DNA of 64,000 nucleotides from the NCBI GenBank assembly GCA_963744575.1, contig CAVUUF010000016.1:1-64000 (forward strand), read 5' to 3'. Position numbers and translations under genes: made by a program. The notes below the pieces were generated by a model that did not search any database, was not told where the DNA came from, and worked only from the letters and a program-made list of their open reading frames with translations. Each line of letters opens with the position of its first letter. Positions within the stretch are counted from its first letter, which is position 1. Shown in pieces: positions 43,992 through 53,350 of the stretch. Origin of the DNA: Palsa-504 sp963744575 (lineage in GTDB: Bacteria > Actinomycetota > Actinomycetes > Streptosporangiales > Streptosporangiaceae).

Positions 43992-45668
43992 TCAGACCGG
44001 GGAGGGCTGCGGCTGCCCGGCGGGTTCGGGCAGCAGCGGGAGGAGGATGGCGAACCGCGTCAGGCCCGGCCGGCTGGTCACGCTGATGCAGCCGCCGTGC
44101 GCGGCGACAACGGCGTCCACGATGGCCAGGCCCAGGCCGGTGCTCCGGCCGGCGGCGCTGGCCTCCCGGGCGCGTCCCACCTCGCCGCGGGTGAACCGCT
44201 CGAACAGCTCGGGCAGCAGTTCGGGTGCGATGCCGGGACCGTCGTCGGTGATGCTCAGCTCCACCCGCGGGCCCGGGGGCAGCACGCCGCGCTGCACCGC
44301 CGAGGTGCCCGCGGTGGCCACGGGGCCGCCGCCTGCGCCGCCCAGGGCTAGCGCCACGCTGACCGTGGAGCCCGCCGGGGTGTGCTTTCCCGCGTTGCTC
44401 AGCAGGTTGGCCATCACCTGGTGCAAGCGGTGCTCGTCGCCCCGCACCATGACCGGCTCGTCCGGCAGGTCCAGCCGCCAGCGGTGGTCGCTGCGGGCCA
44501 CCCGCGCGTCGCTGGTCGTCTCGATGACCAGCCGGGACAGGTCCACCGGCTCGCGCTTGAGCGGCCGCCCGGCGTCGAGCCGGGCCAGCAGCAGCAGGTC
44601 ATCGACCAGGACGCTCATCCGGGCCGACTCCGACTCGATCCGGCGCAGCGCGTGCGCCACGTCGTCAGGGACCTGGCCGGGATGCCGGATGGCCAGCTCG
44701 GCGTAGCCGCGGATGGCGGACAGCGGGGTGCGCAGCTCGTGCGAGGCGTCGGCGGCGAACCGGCGCAGCCGGGCCTCGCTGGCCGCGCGGCGGCCCAGCG
44801 CCCGCTCCACGTGGTACAGCATCCGGTTGAACGCGGCGCCGACCCGGCCCACCTCGGTCCGCGGGTCGCTGTCCGGTACCCCCTCAGGCAGCGACACCTC
44901 GCCGGAGTCGAGCGGCAGCTCGGCCACCCGGGCCGCGGTGGCAGCGACCCGGCGCAGCGGCCGCAGCGACAGCCGCACCAGGGCCATGCCGAGCACCCCG
45001 GCCAGCACCAGCACGCTGGGGAAGACGATCAGCCCGGCCAGCGCCACCTGGCGCAGGGTGGTTTCCACGCTACTCAGCGGGAGCCCGGTGATCAGGATGT
45101 CACCGTCGCGGCCCGCTATCGCGGTCAGCCGGTAGTCGTTGTCGAGCGACCTGAGGTTCACGCTGTAGGCGGGGCTGGGCCAGGGCGGCGGCGCCTGCGC
45201 CGACGCCTGGTACACGGGCAGCGCCATGATGGCCTTCGTGTCGGCCGCCGACAGATGGCAGGTCTCGTTGTTCGCGCCGTTGACGATGCCGCACTCGGTG
45301 ATCTGGCCGTGCTTGATCCGCGCGCCCAGCATCCCCTGCGGCTGTCCCAGGCTGCAGCCGTTGCCGTTGGGCGGCGGCTGGTAGTCGGCCAGAAAGCCGC
45401 CGGGCTGGTGCCGGCCGCCCGCCTGGCCGGTGGTGCCCTGGCGCTCATTCTCGATGCAGCCGGCGTAGGTGCCGCTGGAGCTGCGAAGCTGCCCGTCGAG
45501 CGCGGAGACCATCGAGCCGCGGATGGCCAGGTAGGTGACCACGCCGATGACGGCGCACGCGCCGACCAACAGCAGCAGGACGCCCGTGATCAGCCGTGCG
45601 CTGAGCGTACGCCCCGCCAGCCACCTCGCCCACGGGCCGCGGCCGCCAGGCCGGCGCGCGCCAGACAT
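43992..45668 (-). CDS. Sensor histidine kinase of two-component system
   Basis: 558 residues from ATG 45668, overlapping the regulator's stop (TGATG); the longer frame to 45806 is a shadow. Two helices (about 28-50 and 240-265) bracket an extracytoplasmic sensor of ~190 residues with several Cys. HAMP, then the H-box DASHELRTPLSAIRGY with the phosphorylated His, N-box NLLSNAGKHT, G1 DDGPGIAP and G2 TGLGLAIV. Partner of the OmpR-type regulator upstream. The signal is unknown; neighbours suggest cell-envelope glycosylation. Confidence 0.92.
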   Translation of the reverse strand: MSGARRPGGRGPWARWLAGRTLSARLITGVLLLLVGACAVIGVVTYLAIRGSMVSALDGQLRSSSGTYAGCIENERQGTTGQAGGRHQPGGFLADYQPPPNGNGCSLGQPQGMLGARIKHGQITECGIVNGANNETCHLSAADTKAIMALPVYQASAQAPPPWPSPAYSVNLRSLDNDYRLTAIAGRDGDILITGLPLSSVETTLRQVALAGLIVFPSVLVLAGVLGMALVRLSLRPLRRVAATAARVAELPLDSGEVSLPEGVPDSDPRTEVGRVGAAFNRMLYHVERALGRRAASEARLRRFAADASHELRTPLSAIRGYAELAIRHPGQVPDDVAHALRRIESESARMSVLVDDLLLLARLDAGRPLKREPVDLSRLVIETTSDARVARSDHRWRLDLPDEPVMVRGDEHRLHQVMANLLSNAGKHTPAGSTVSVALALGGAGGGPVATAGTSAVQRGVLPPGPRVELSITDDGPGIAPELLPELFERFTRGEVGRAREASAAGRSTGLGLAIVDAVVAAHGGCISVTSRPGLTRFAILLPLLPEPAGQPQPSPV

Positions 45669-46462
45669 CAGCCAGCGGGCTTCAGCACGTAACCGACGCC
45701 GCGGACGGTGTGGATGAGCGGAACCCGCCCGGCGTCGATCTTCTTGCGCAGGTAGCTGATGTACAGCTCGACGACGTGCGCCTGGCCGCCGAAGTCGTAG
45801 TTCCACACCCGGTCCAGGATCTGCGCCTTGGACAGCACCCGGCGCGGGTTGCGCATGAGGAACCTGAGCAGCTCGAATTCTGTCGCGGTCAGGTCGATGA
45901 GCTCGCCGTCCCGGCGCACCTCGCGGGCGTCCTCGTCCATGGTCAGGTCCCCGACGACCAGCGATCCCTCGGTCTGCGCGCGGGTCAGGTTGGCCCGGCG
46001 GAGCAGGCCGCGCAGCCTGGCCAGCACCTCTTCCAGGCTGAACGGCTTGGTCACGTAGTCATCGCCGCCGGCCGTGATGCCTGCCACCCGGTCCTCGACC
46101 GCGTCCCGCGCGGTCAGGAACAGCACGCACACCTGCGGGAGCTCGGCCCGGAGCCGGCGCATGACTTCCAGGCCGTTGAAGTCCGGGAGCATGATGTCCA
46201 GCACCACCGCGTCCGGGCGGAACTCGCGCGCGGTCCGCACTGCGTCGGCGCCGCTGCCCGCGGTGAGGACGTTCCAGCCTTCGTAGCGCAGCACGCTGGC
46301 CAGTAGTTCGGCCAGGCTGGGCTCGTCGTCGACGACGAGCACGCGCACCGGGGTGCCGTCCGCGCGCTGCAGGCCAGCGGTGCGCGGGCCGGCGGCGGGT
46401 CCTTGGGTCGGGACCGGGCCTGGGTGGTGGCCGTGGTTCTCCATGTCTGTCAAGCTTGCCAT
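45668..46462 (-). CDS. OmpR-family response regulator
   Basis: 264 residues. Receiver domain with VLVVDDEPS, phosphoacceptor Asp in VVLDIMLPDF, Thr in FLTARD and Lys in YVTKPF; C-terminal winged helix with LTATEFELLRFLMRN and IHTVRGVGYVLKP. The start may be ATG 46462 or MENHG at 46444. It is translationally coupled to the kinase gene that follows. A truncated relative is at 8745-9113. Confidence 0.93.
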   Translation of the reverse strand: MASLTDMENHGHHPGPVPTQGPAAGPRTAGLQRADGTPVRVLVVDDEPSLAELLASVLRYEGWNVLTAGSGADAVRTAREFRPDAVVLDIMLPDFNGLEVMRRLRAELPQVCVLFLTARDAVEDRVAGITAGGDDYVTKPFSLEEVLARLRGLLRRANLTRAQTEGSLVVGDLTMDEDAREVRRDGELIDLTATEFELLRFLMRNPRRVLSKAQILDRVWNYDFGGQAHVVELYISYLRKKIDAGRVPLIHTVRGVGYVLKPAG

Positions 46463-46638
46463 TCTCGGTCGGATCCGTGCCTGATATGCCCGGGCGAGCT
46501 TCGCTGCTCAGGTTCTCATTCCAGGCCAATAGTGTAGGCCTCAGGTCAGGATTACCTATGAATCAGCTCTGAGCATCCAGGGCGGCGCGCCCGCGCCGCG
46601 TCAGGCCCAGGCAAGCAAGCCAGGCAACCGAGCCCGGG

Positions 46639-47238
46639 TCAGCTGGTACCGAGGACCCGGGCCAGCTTCGAGCCGGAGTCCGACGGTCTCGCGCCGGCCT
46701 CGCGCAGCGCCTGGCCGACCGCCTCGAGCAGGTCCGTGGCCTGCGGGGACTTGGCTTCTACCTCGATCTCGCGCCAGGTCATCGGCTCGCTGTCGGTCAA
46801 GCCGAGCCGCACGGCGGTCACCCGGTCGTCGGCCACCTCCACCAGGGCCCCTCCCGGCGCGGCCACTGGCACCACGGTCCGTTCGGTATCCAGGATGGCG
46901 ATGGGACGCAGGCGCTGGCCTGCCGTGATGTCCTCAACCTGGGCGGCGAGCCGGGCCGGCACGCTGCCCGACTCGCCGAGCGGGGCGTGCATCTCCTGCC
47001 GGGTGTCCTGGCGCACCGGCAGCTTGAGGTGCCAGCCCTCGTCGTCGCCGCCGACGCGCCGCCGCAGCGTGACGTGGTGCTTGATCAGGTCGAGGCCGTC
47101 GGTGTCGAAGTACGTGGCGCTCAGGTAGATCCGCTTCGGACTCGTCCGGCGCCCGCCGAGCGCGGGCAGCACGAAGTCGGCTCCGGCGTCATACTTCTGC
47201 TCGATTTCCAGATGGTCGTCCTGGTCGCTGCTCGTCAC
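46639..47238 (-). CDS. CYTH-domain protein (triphosphate hydrolase fold)
   Basis: 199 residues with the N-terminal EIEQKY (ExExK) signature and the alternating charged strands of the triphosphate tunnel fold (HVTLRRRVGG, GWHLKLPVR, WREIEVEAK). CYTH proteins hydrolyse inorganic triphosphate, thiamine triphosphate, or make cAMP; no CHAD domain is fused. The gene lies 9 bases downstream of the PCMT-like gene on the same strand, so the two probably share a transcript. Confidence 0.88.
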   Translation of the reverse strand: MTSSDQDDHLEIEQKYDAGADFVLPALGGRRTSPKRIYLSATYFDTDGLDLIKHHVTLRRRVGGDDEGWHLKLPVRQDTRQEMHAPLGESGSVPARLAAQVEDITAGQRLRPIAILDTERTVVPVAAPGGALVEVADDRVTAVRLGLTDSEPMTWREIEVEAKSPQATDLLEAVGQALREAGARPSDSGSKLARVLGTS

Positions 47239-47247
47239 GTTCCCAGG

Positions 47248-48492
47248 TTAGTTGTGGTACACGGCGAACCGCGTGGCGGGCCGCTCGATAATCAGCGCGT
47301 CGCCGGCGCGAGCGAGCTCGTCCGAGGACGATCGCGGGTAGGCGTCCACGTGCAGTCGCGCCGCGCCGGGCTGGCCCGCCCGGTCCCAAGCCTGCACGTG
47401 CGCCGCGAGGGCGGCGCCGAGCTGCGATCCGTGCGGGCCGAACCCGGCTACGGCCAGCGTGAGCTGCCCGGGTGCGGGCTGGTCCGCGATGAGCACCGCG
47501 ATGCCGCCGGAGTCCACGATCCCGGCCGTGGCCATCATCCCGCGGCCGTGCAGCGGCGCCCGGGCCAGCCGGGCGTCGCCCGCTTCGGAAACAGGCTCCT
47601 CGGCCACGCCGCACGACCGCCGGTCACCGGCCGCCAGCCACAGGCCGAGACCCCAGAAGACGTGCATGGAGCCGGTGCGGACCCCGGTGGCGAACTCGGC
47701 CGGCGCCCCGCCCAGGAAGGCGGCCAGCGCCGCGCCGTCGACCTCCCGCCCGTCGGCCAGCGTGAGCCCGTCCGGCAGCGTGACGCTGAGCCCGGGCTGG
47801 AGGACCACGGTGCGTTCCGGGCCGGCCAGCGAGCCGCGCATCCGCATGAACCCGCACGGCACGATGGACCGGCTGACCCAGTGGGCCCCGGCCCGGCCGA
47901 ACGCCACCGCCAGCTGCGACCCGCGCACGTCGAACGGCACCACGATCCGGGCGCCCGGCCCGGCCTGGTCCAGCCAGGCCGGGGCCAGGTCGCTGACCCC
48001 CGCGGTGGCGATCACCCGGTCGTACGGCGCGCCGGGCGGGTAGCCGTCGGCGCCGTCCGCGGCCACCACGGTCACGTCCGGGTACCCGGCGCTGGCCAGC
48101 TGCTGGCGGGCCCGCTGCACCAGGTCAGGCTCGATGTCGACGCTGACCACGGTGCCCGGCGGGCCCACGATGTGGCTGATCAGCGCGGCGTTGTAGCCGG
48201 TTCCCGCGCCGATCTCGAGCACCCGCTGGCCGGGCGCCAGGGCCAGCTGGTCCAGCATGATCGCCATGATGGCGGGCTGGGACGAGGAGCTGATCGGCTG
48301 GCCCTCGGCGTCCCGCTTGGTCACGATGGCGTCGTCGAGGTAGGCCTCCTCCGGCGGCAGGTGCGGCAGGAACAGGTGCCTGGGCACGTCGCGCAGCGCC
48401 GCCAGGATGCGCTCGTCCCGCACCGCGCTGGTCTGGGTCACCTGGCTGACCAGGCGTTGCCGGAACTCGGCCAGGGCCAGGTCATCGCTCAC
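47248..48492 (-). CDS. PCMT-like methyltransferase with extra C-terminal domain
   Basis: 414 residues. The N-terminal ~200 residues match protein-L-isoaspartate O-methyltransferase: SQPAIMAIMLDQL, SAM motif VLEIGAGTGYNAALIS and a DRVIATAGV post-motif. The C-terminal ~200 residues are an additional domain ending RFAVYHN, as in the actinobacterial PCMT-like group that includes methyltransferases of lanthipeptide (FxLD-type) systems. No lanthipeptide synthetase or precursor lies nearby, so a general role is as likely. Followed by the CYTH gene. Confidence 0.8.
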   Translation of the reverse strand: MSDDLALAEFRQRLVSQVTQTSAVRDERILAALRDVPRHLFLPHLPPEEAYLDDAIVTKRDAEGQPISSSSQPAIMAIMLDQLALAPGQRVLEIGAGTGYNAALISHIVGPPGTVVSVDIEPDLVQRARQQLASAGYPDVTVVAADGADGYPPGAPYDRVIATAGVSDLAPAWLDQAGPGARIVVPFDVRGSQLAVAFGRAGAHWVSRSIVPCGFMRMRGSLAGPERTVVLQPGLSVTLPDGLTLADGREVDGAALAAFLGGAPAEFATGVRTGSMHVFWGLGLWLAAGDRRSCGVAEEPVSEAGDARLARAPLHGRGMMATAGIVDSGGIAVLIADQPAPGQLTLAVAGFGPHGSQLGAALAAHVQAWDRAGQPGAARLHVDAYPRSSSDELARAGDALIIERPATRFAVYHN

Positions 48493-48611
48493 GGCCGGCT
48501 ACTGCGGAGGGCGCGAGACCGAGCTGATGCTGTCCGTCACGCCCTTCAGGGTACTTGCCGAGGCGGGCGTGATGAGGCCGGCTGAGGTCACTCGTCCGGT
48601 ACCGTCTACTC

Positions 48612-50153
48612 GTGACCCGGACGAGCGACGGCAACGTGCCTGCGCCCGCGGTGACCCGCGCCCTGGTCTGGGCCGCGGCCGCCGCCATCGTCCTGTCGTT
48701 GCTGATCATGGTGGTCAATTCGGTCAACGGCCCGTCCGTGACCGTCCCCAGCATGACCCACCCGGCGGGGGGGCCGCCGTGGTGGCACTCCCTGCACCTC
48801 CGCCCGTCCGTGGTCCTGTTGTCGCTGTGGGCCGCGGCGGTCTTGGCGGCTGCCGGAGTGGCCGCCGGATTGGTGGCGGTAGCCCGGGGCGCCCGTCCGC
48901 CGGTCCGGCCGCTGCTCGCCGGCGTGTTCCTCGTCATCGCCGTTTTCTCGGTGCTGCCGCCAGGCGGCTCCACGGACACCGTCTCCTATGCCATCGACGG
49001 CAGCATGGTGGCGGCCGGGCACAGCCCCTACGTGATGACGCCTAACGAGTTCCTGGCCAGCGGCGCGCAGATCGCCCGGGACAGCCCTGTGTCCTGGCAG
49101 AACTTCTTGTCAGACTACGGCCCGGCGGCCACCGCGTCCGAGTGGGCGGCGGCCGGGCTCGGCGGGAACTCCATGGCGCGCATCACCTTCTGGCTCAAGC
49201 TGTGGGCATCGCTGGCGTTCGGGGCGGTCGTGCTGCTCCTTGACCGGCTGCTGAAGCGAGATCCGGCGGCGCGACTGCGCGCTCACCTGCTGTGGTCGGC
49301 CAATCCGCTGCTGCTGTGGGAGATCGTGGCGGGGGGGCACATCGACGGGGTGGCCGCCGCCTTCGGCGTCGCGGGGATCGGGGTACTGCGCGCGGCCAGG
49401 CCTGGCGCCGGCCCGGGACCTGGCCGGGCGCTCGTGTCCGGCTTGCTCATCGGGGTCGCGATCGCGGTCAAGTCCCCATTTGTGCTGTTCGGCTTGGGTG
49501 CCGCGCTGGCGCTGAGGCGGTCCCTGGCGTCTGTGGCCGCCTTGGCTGGCGGTTGCCTCGCCGCTCTCGCTCCGGCCTACCTGGTGGCCGGGCGCCCGGC
49601 CGTCACCGTGCTGTTCAACCGGGGCGGCCAGGTCACGTGGGACAACCTCTACCAGGTCTTCTGGCGGCCACTCGGGTACGCGACGTACCATCCAGCCCAC
49701 CTGGTCACCGTCGCGGCGGTGGTGTGCGTCATCGTCGCGATCATTCTCTACCTGCGGCTGCCCCCCGGTGTGCCCTGGCTGCCTGCGGTCACGCCGTCCT
49801 TGGCGCTGAGCCTGGCGTGGATCTTCAGCTGGCCTTTCCAGCGTCCCTGGTACGACGTCATGATCATCGCGCTGCTCGCGTTGTATCCGGCGTCGCGACT
49901 CGACTGGCTGGTGCTGATCCGGCTCTGCTTCGCCGCGATCACCTACATGGACGCGGTGTTCCTTCCGCACGGCTGGCTGCTCAGCCTGCAGAATCTCGGC
50001 GGAGAGTGGATAACCCCCGTCGCCCGCCTGCTCATGCTGGCCGCGCTGTTGTGGCTGTGCCTTTCTGGCCGCTGGGGCTGGCGGTGGCAGGCGCCTGCTT
50101 GTACGGCCGGACCGTGCACGCCCCCGGCTGCGCCACGCTGGGCGCTACTGTGA
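48612..50153 (+). CDS. GT-C membrane glycosyltransferase (polyprenol-phosphomannose-dependent type)
   Basis: 513 residues from GTG 48612, with about 12 helices. The outer loop contains GGSTDTVSYAIDGSMVAAGHSPY, consistent with the acidic motif of the MptA/MptB-like alpha-1,6-mannosyltransferases. Downstream segments are HLLWSANPLLLWEIVAGGHID and FSWPFQRPWYDVM. Same-strand gap of 58 bases to a GT87 gene suggests an operon. Likely acts on lipoglycans or cell-envelope glycans; the exact product is unknown. Confidence 0.78.
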   Translation: MTRTSDGNVPAPAVTRALVWAAAAAIVLSLLIMVVNSVNGPSVTVPSMTHPAGGPPWWHSLHLRPSVVLLSLWAAAVLAAAGVAAGLVAVARGARPPVRPLLAGVFLVIAVFSVLPPGGSTDTVSYAIDGSMVAAGHSPYVMTPNEFLASGAQIARDSPVSWQNFLSDYGPAATASEWAAAGLGGNSMARITFWLKLWASLAFGAVVLLLDRLLKRDPAARLRAHLLWSANPLLLWEIVAGGHIDGVAAAFGVAGIGVLRAARPGAGPGPGRALVSGLLIGVAIAVKSPFVLFGLGAALALRRSLASVAALAGGCLAALAPAYLVAGRPAVTVLFNRGGQVTWDNLYQVFWRPLGYATYHPAHLVTVAAVVCVIVAIILYLRLPPGVPWLPAVTPSLALSLAWIFSWPFQRPWYDVMIIALLALYPASRLDWLVLIRLCFAAITYMDAVFLPHGWLLSLQNLGGEWITPVARLLMLAALLWLCLSGRWGWRWQAPACTAGPCTPPAAPRWALL

Positions 50154-50211
50154 TCGTGCGGCATTCCCGGCAGCTGAGAAGGGCCGGACGAAGGGGCATG
50201 GGTAGCGAGCG

Positions 50212-51552
50212 ATGACGTCTGGCACCGACCGGGTCAGCCCTGGCCTGGCTACCCTGCCTAGGCGGTCGGGCGAGCACCGCGTGCTGCTCGCCGTCGGCAT
50301 CATGGTGGCTGCCGTCGCCGCCGGGCTCTACCTGGCCGCCCTGGTGACACACCCGGCGGTCAGCATGCTGAGGGGGTTCGACCTGCACGTCTACCGGATG
50401 GGCGGCGCACTGGCCAGGAACGATCCGGCGCGCTTGTATACCTGGCAGCAACAGCCGGGTATCCAGTTCACGTACACCCCCTTCGCCGCGCTCGTCTTCG
50501 CGCTGACCACGGTGGTGCCGTTCCGTGCCTTGATGGATGCGGCGGCCGTGGTATCCGCCGTCGCCCTGGCGGTGACGGCCAGCATCGCGTTCCGCGAGCT
50601 TGGCTGGCGGGGCACCGCCAGGACCGGGGCGACGCTACTGGCGGTCGGCATCGCGTTCTGGCTCGAGCCGGTGCAGCGGACCCTGTTTCTGGGCCAGATC
50701 GAACTCGCGCAGATGGCGCTCATCGTCTGGGACCTGTGCCAGCCGGACCGGCGGTGGTGGAAGGGCGCAGTGACCGGTGTCCTGGCCGGCATCAAGCTAG
50801 TGCCGCTGATCTTCATCGTGTACCTGCTGATCACCCGCCGCTTCCGGCAGGCCGCGGTGGCTGCGGCGGCGTTCCTGGGCACGGTGATCGCCGGGTTCGC
50901 CTTGCTGCCGCGCCCGTCCGTGCACTGGTGGCTGGATGGTTATTTCCTGGAAGCCACCCGGACCGGATTCGTCGGCGAGATGCCGAATCAGTCCTTGCGC
51001 GGCGCGCTTACCAGGCTGGCCGGCAGCGTCGCGGCCGGGCAGCCGCTGTGGCTCGCGGCCGCCCTCGTGACCGCGATCCTGGGGCTGGCCGCCGCGGCGC
51101 TGCTGCACCGGGCCGGCTACACCTTCGCGGGCCTGATGACCTGCGCGCTGACTGCGCTGCTCATCTCGCCTATCAGCTGGGATCACCACTGGGTGTGGGT
51201 GGTCCCGGGGCTCACCGTGCTCATCGACGCCGCCGTCCGGGCAGGCGGCCGGATGGGCGCGGCCGGGCTGGCCGCGGCCGCCGCGGTGGTCGCGGCGTTC
51301 GGTGCGTGGCCGCAATTCTGGTCGAGCGGCGCCACCTTGCTTCAGGGCGGCCTGATCTGGTACGCGCCGCTGAGCGCCTTCGGGGCCGGGGACAACCCGG
51401 AATACGCGGAGTACCACTGGCACGGCCTGCAGCTGATCGCCGGGAATCTCTATTGCATCGTCGGCCTCGCGCTCTTCCTGGTCGCCCTGGGAGCCGCCGG
51501 GCAGGTGCTCCGGACCAGGCGGGCGCCGCGGGCTCAGCCCGTCCGCACGTAG
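50212..51552 (+). CDS. GT87 (DUF2029/PimE-like) membrane mannosyltransferase
   Basis: 446 residues with about 10 helices. The catalytic Asp lies in the first outer loop (GFDLHVYRMGGALARN), and family segments IQFTYTPFAALVF, GIKLVPLIFIVYLL, MPNQSLRG and SPISWDHHWVWVVPGL are present. GT87 enzymes use polyprenol phosphomannose to extend phosphatidylinositol mannosides or similar glycolipids. ATG 50212. The 3' end overlaps the convergent gene by 19 bases. Confidence 0.88.
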   Translation: MTSGTDRVSPGLATLPRRSGEHRVLLAVGIMVAAVAAGLYLAALVTHPAVSMLRGFDLHVYRMGGALARNDPARLYTWQQQPGIQFTYTPFAALVFALTTVVPFRALMDAAAVVSAVALAVTASIAFRELGWRGTARTGATLLAVGIAFWLEPVQRTLFLGQIELAQMALIVWDLCQPDRRWWKGAVTGVLAGIKLVPLIFIVYLLITRRFRQAAVAAAAFLGTVIAGFALLPRPSVHWWLDGYFLEATRTGFVGEMPNQSLRGALTRLAGSVAAGQPLWLAAALVTAILGLAAAALLHRAGYTFAGLMTCALTALLISPISWDHHWVWVVPGLTVLIDAAVRAGGRMGAAGLAAAAAVVAAFGAWPQFWSSGATLLQGGLIWYAPLSAFGAGDNPEYAEYHWHGLQLIAGNLYCIVGLALFLVALGAAGQVLRTRRAPRAQPVRT

Positions 51553-53258
51553 AGCTGGCCGGTGACGGGGTTATCCGGGCCGACAGGCCGGAAGTTCTGC
51601 CGGAACCAGCTCCTCAGCTCGGGCGTCCACGGGATGCGGCGGGCGTTGCCGGGCGACAGCCAGGCATAGTCCGCCCGGCTGAGGATCGACTGCCACGCGG
51701 CCACTACCTGACCGGATCTGGCCGCCCCGCCCTGAACGCTCACCCCGCGGCTCAGGGTCAGCGTGGCCGCCAGGGAATCGATGACATCGGGACAGCCCGG
51801 GCGGAGAGAGGTGAACCGGCTCGCGGAAATCGTCAGCGAGGTCTCGTCGGTGACGACGCATGCGCCCGCCGGGATCAGCCGTCCGGCCGCCGCGCTGGTC
51901 GGCACGCTGAGCGGCGCCACCTCATCCAGCTGAAGAGCCGCCGCGCCGAGGACGACGACGGCGAAGGCGGCCGCCAGCGTTCGCCGCAGCCGCGGAGACC
52001 CGGCCAGGCCTCCGGCCGCGCCTCCGGCGGCCAGCGCGAGCCATGGTGCCACGAAGGCCGGATAATGATAGAAAAACGCCGAGTACCCGAGGATGAGCGC
52101 GCACGCGAGCGTCGCGGTAGCGAGCGAGAACCAGTCCAGCGGGGACGGCCAGGCCCGCTGCCATGCGTGGCCGGCGCAGATCGCGGCGGCGAGAACCGCG
52201 GCGACGGCCAGCGGCAGCCAGCCCGCCCTGGACGAGGAGATATAGGCGACGACGCTCCCGGCGAAAAGCGAGTGCCCTCCGGCGTGCAGCGACAGCGCAC
52301 CCCTCCCGTTCAGCACGTCGATCAGGCCGGTCACGTGCGCGAGCCGGAGCGACACCGGTACGAGGGTCCCGGTCCGGCTGGCTTGGTCAAGCAGCGTGCC
52401 GCGGACGAAGGCGGCCGGCGCGGCCAGCACGAACGGTGCCGCCAGCACGGCGAACCCGGCAACCAGTCCGGCCAGGTAGGCGTACGTACGGCGGCCCCGC
52501 TGCCCGGAGACGACGAGGCAGAGCACGAACAGCACCGCGCCGGGCACCACCGCCCAGAACTTCACCGCGCAGGCGGCGCCGAGCGCCGCCCCGGCCCAGG
52601 CCAGCCGGGCAGGACGGGTGAGCATGCCGCGGCTGAAGGCGAAGCTCGCCGCTATCAGGCAGAACAGGTTCATCCAGGGCTCGAGCAGCAGCGTATGGGC
52701 GGCGGCTATGTCGTCCGGATAAACGGCGAGAATCCCGCAGGTCACGGCGGTCGCCAGGGTGCCTCGGTGGCGCATCAGGTTCCCGGCCAGCGGCACGCAT
52801 GCGGTGCTGGCGAACACGGTGAGCAAGCGCGCGAACGCGATCGCCGTGGTGGTGCCCGTCACTCTCGCGACCACCGCCGCGGGCGTCATCAAGACGAGCG
52901 CCCCCGGCGGCTGCACGAAGGCGAAATCACGGTAGGGGAGGAAGCCCTGGGTCAGCCGGATCGCTGCGCCCAGGTAGACGCCATCATCGTATTCGGAGAC
53001 GCCGGTGAGGAACCCGGGCCTGGTCAGCGTGAAGAGCCTCAGGCCCAGCGCCAGCACAGTCGCCAGCAGGATCGCCACGCCTGCCGGCCCGGCCGGCGGC
53101 TGAAGGGCCGGCGGCTGAAGGGCCGGGAGCCGGCCCGACCGTGCCCGCCGCGGCGGCGTCTCGTTCCGGCCCGGTCTTCCCGGAGGCCGGGCCGGACCTG
53201 CGGGCCGGTGACGTCGCTCGAGGTCCCGGGATCTGCCGCCATGAGCGGACGCTAGCAC
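51534..53258 (-). CDS. GT39-like polytopic membrane glycosyltransferase
   Basis: About 574 residues from a GTG at 53258; a shorter GTG near 53080 is also possible, and the longer frame to 53789 is a shadow. A Pro/Arg-rich cytoplasmic N-terminus, then helices from GVAILLATVLALGLRLF, an outer loop with GVSEYDDGVYLGAAIRL carrying the acidic pair, about 10 helices and a C-terminal soluble part. GT-C fold with unknown sugar and acceptor. Together with the two upstream genes it makes a glycosyltransferase cluster. Confidence 0.75.
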   Translation of the reverse strand: MLASAHGGRSRDLERRHRPAGPARPPGRPGRNETPPRRARSGRLPALQPPALQPPAGPAGVAILLATVLALGLRLFTLTRPGFLTGVSEYDDGVYLGAAIRLTQGFLPYRDFAFVQPPGALVLMTPAAVVARVTGTTTAIAFARLLTVFASTACVPLAGNLMRHRGTLATAVTCGILAVYPDDIAAAHTLLLEPWMNLFCLIAASFAFSRGMLTRPARLAWAGAALGAACAVKFWAVVPGAVLFVLCLVVSGQRGRRTYAYLAGLVAGFAVLAAPFVLAAPAAFVRGTLLDQASRTGTLVPVSLRLAHVTGLIDVLNGRGALSLHAGGHSLFAGSVVAYISSSRAGWLPLAVAAVLAAAICAGHAWQRAWPSPLDWFSLATATLACALILGYSAFFYHYPAFVAPWLALAAGGAAGGLAGSPRLRRTLAAAFAVVVLGAAALQLDEVAPLSVPTSAAAGRLIPAGACVVTDETSLTISASRFTSLRPGCPDVIDSLAATLTLSRGVSVQGGAARSGQVVAAWQSILSRADYAWLSPGNARRIPWTPELRSWFRQNFRPVGPDNPVTGQLYVRTG

Positions 53259-53292
53259 GGAGCCCGCAGCCGCTGCCCGACGGTCTCGCATT

Positions 53293-53335
53293 CGGACCGC
53301 GCAGTCCTGCCGTCGGAACAGGACTGCGCGGTCCG
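53293..53335. terminator. Perfect 17-bp hairpin, bidirectional terminator candidate
   Basis: Positions 53293-53309 and 53319-53335 are exact inverted repeats (CGGACCGCGCAGTCCTG) with a 9-base loop, 15 bases downstream of the stop of the minus-strand membrane gene at 53351-53956 and upstream of the GT39-like gene on the same strand. Confidence 0.8.
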
Positions 53336-53350
53336 CGGGCTGAGCGGGGC

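Noticed and set aside
47248..48492. Lanthipeptide biosynthetic cluster
   Set aside because: Only a PCMT-like methyltransferase is present; no dehydratase/cyclase or precursor gene nearby.
50736..53255. 839-codon plus-strand open frame across the glycosyltransferase genes
   Set aside because: Composition is shadow-like and it crosses two genes with strong support on their own frames.
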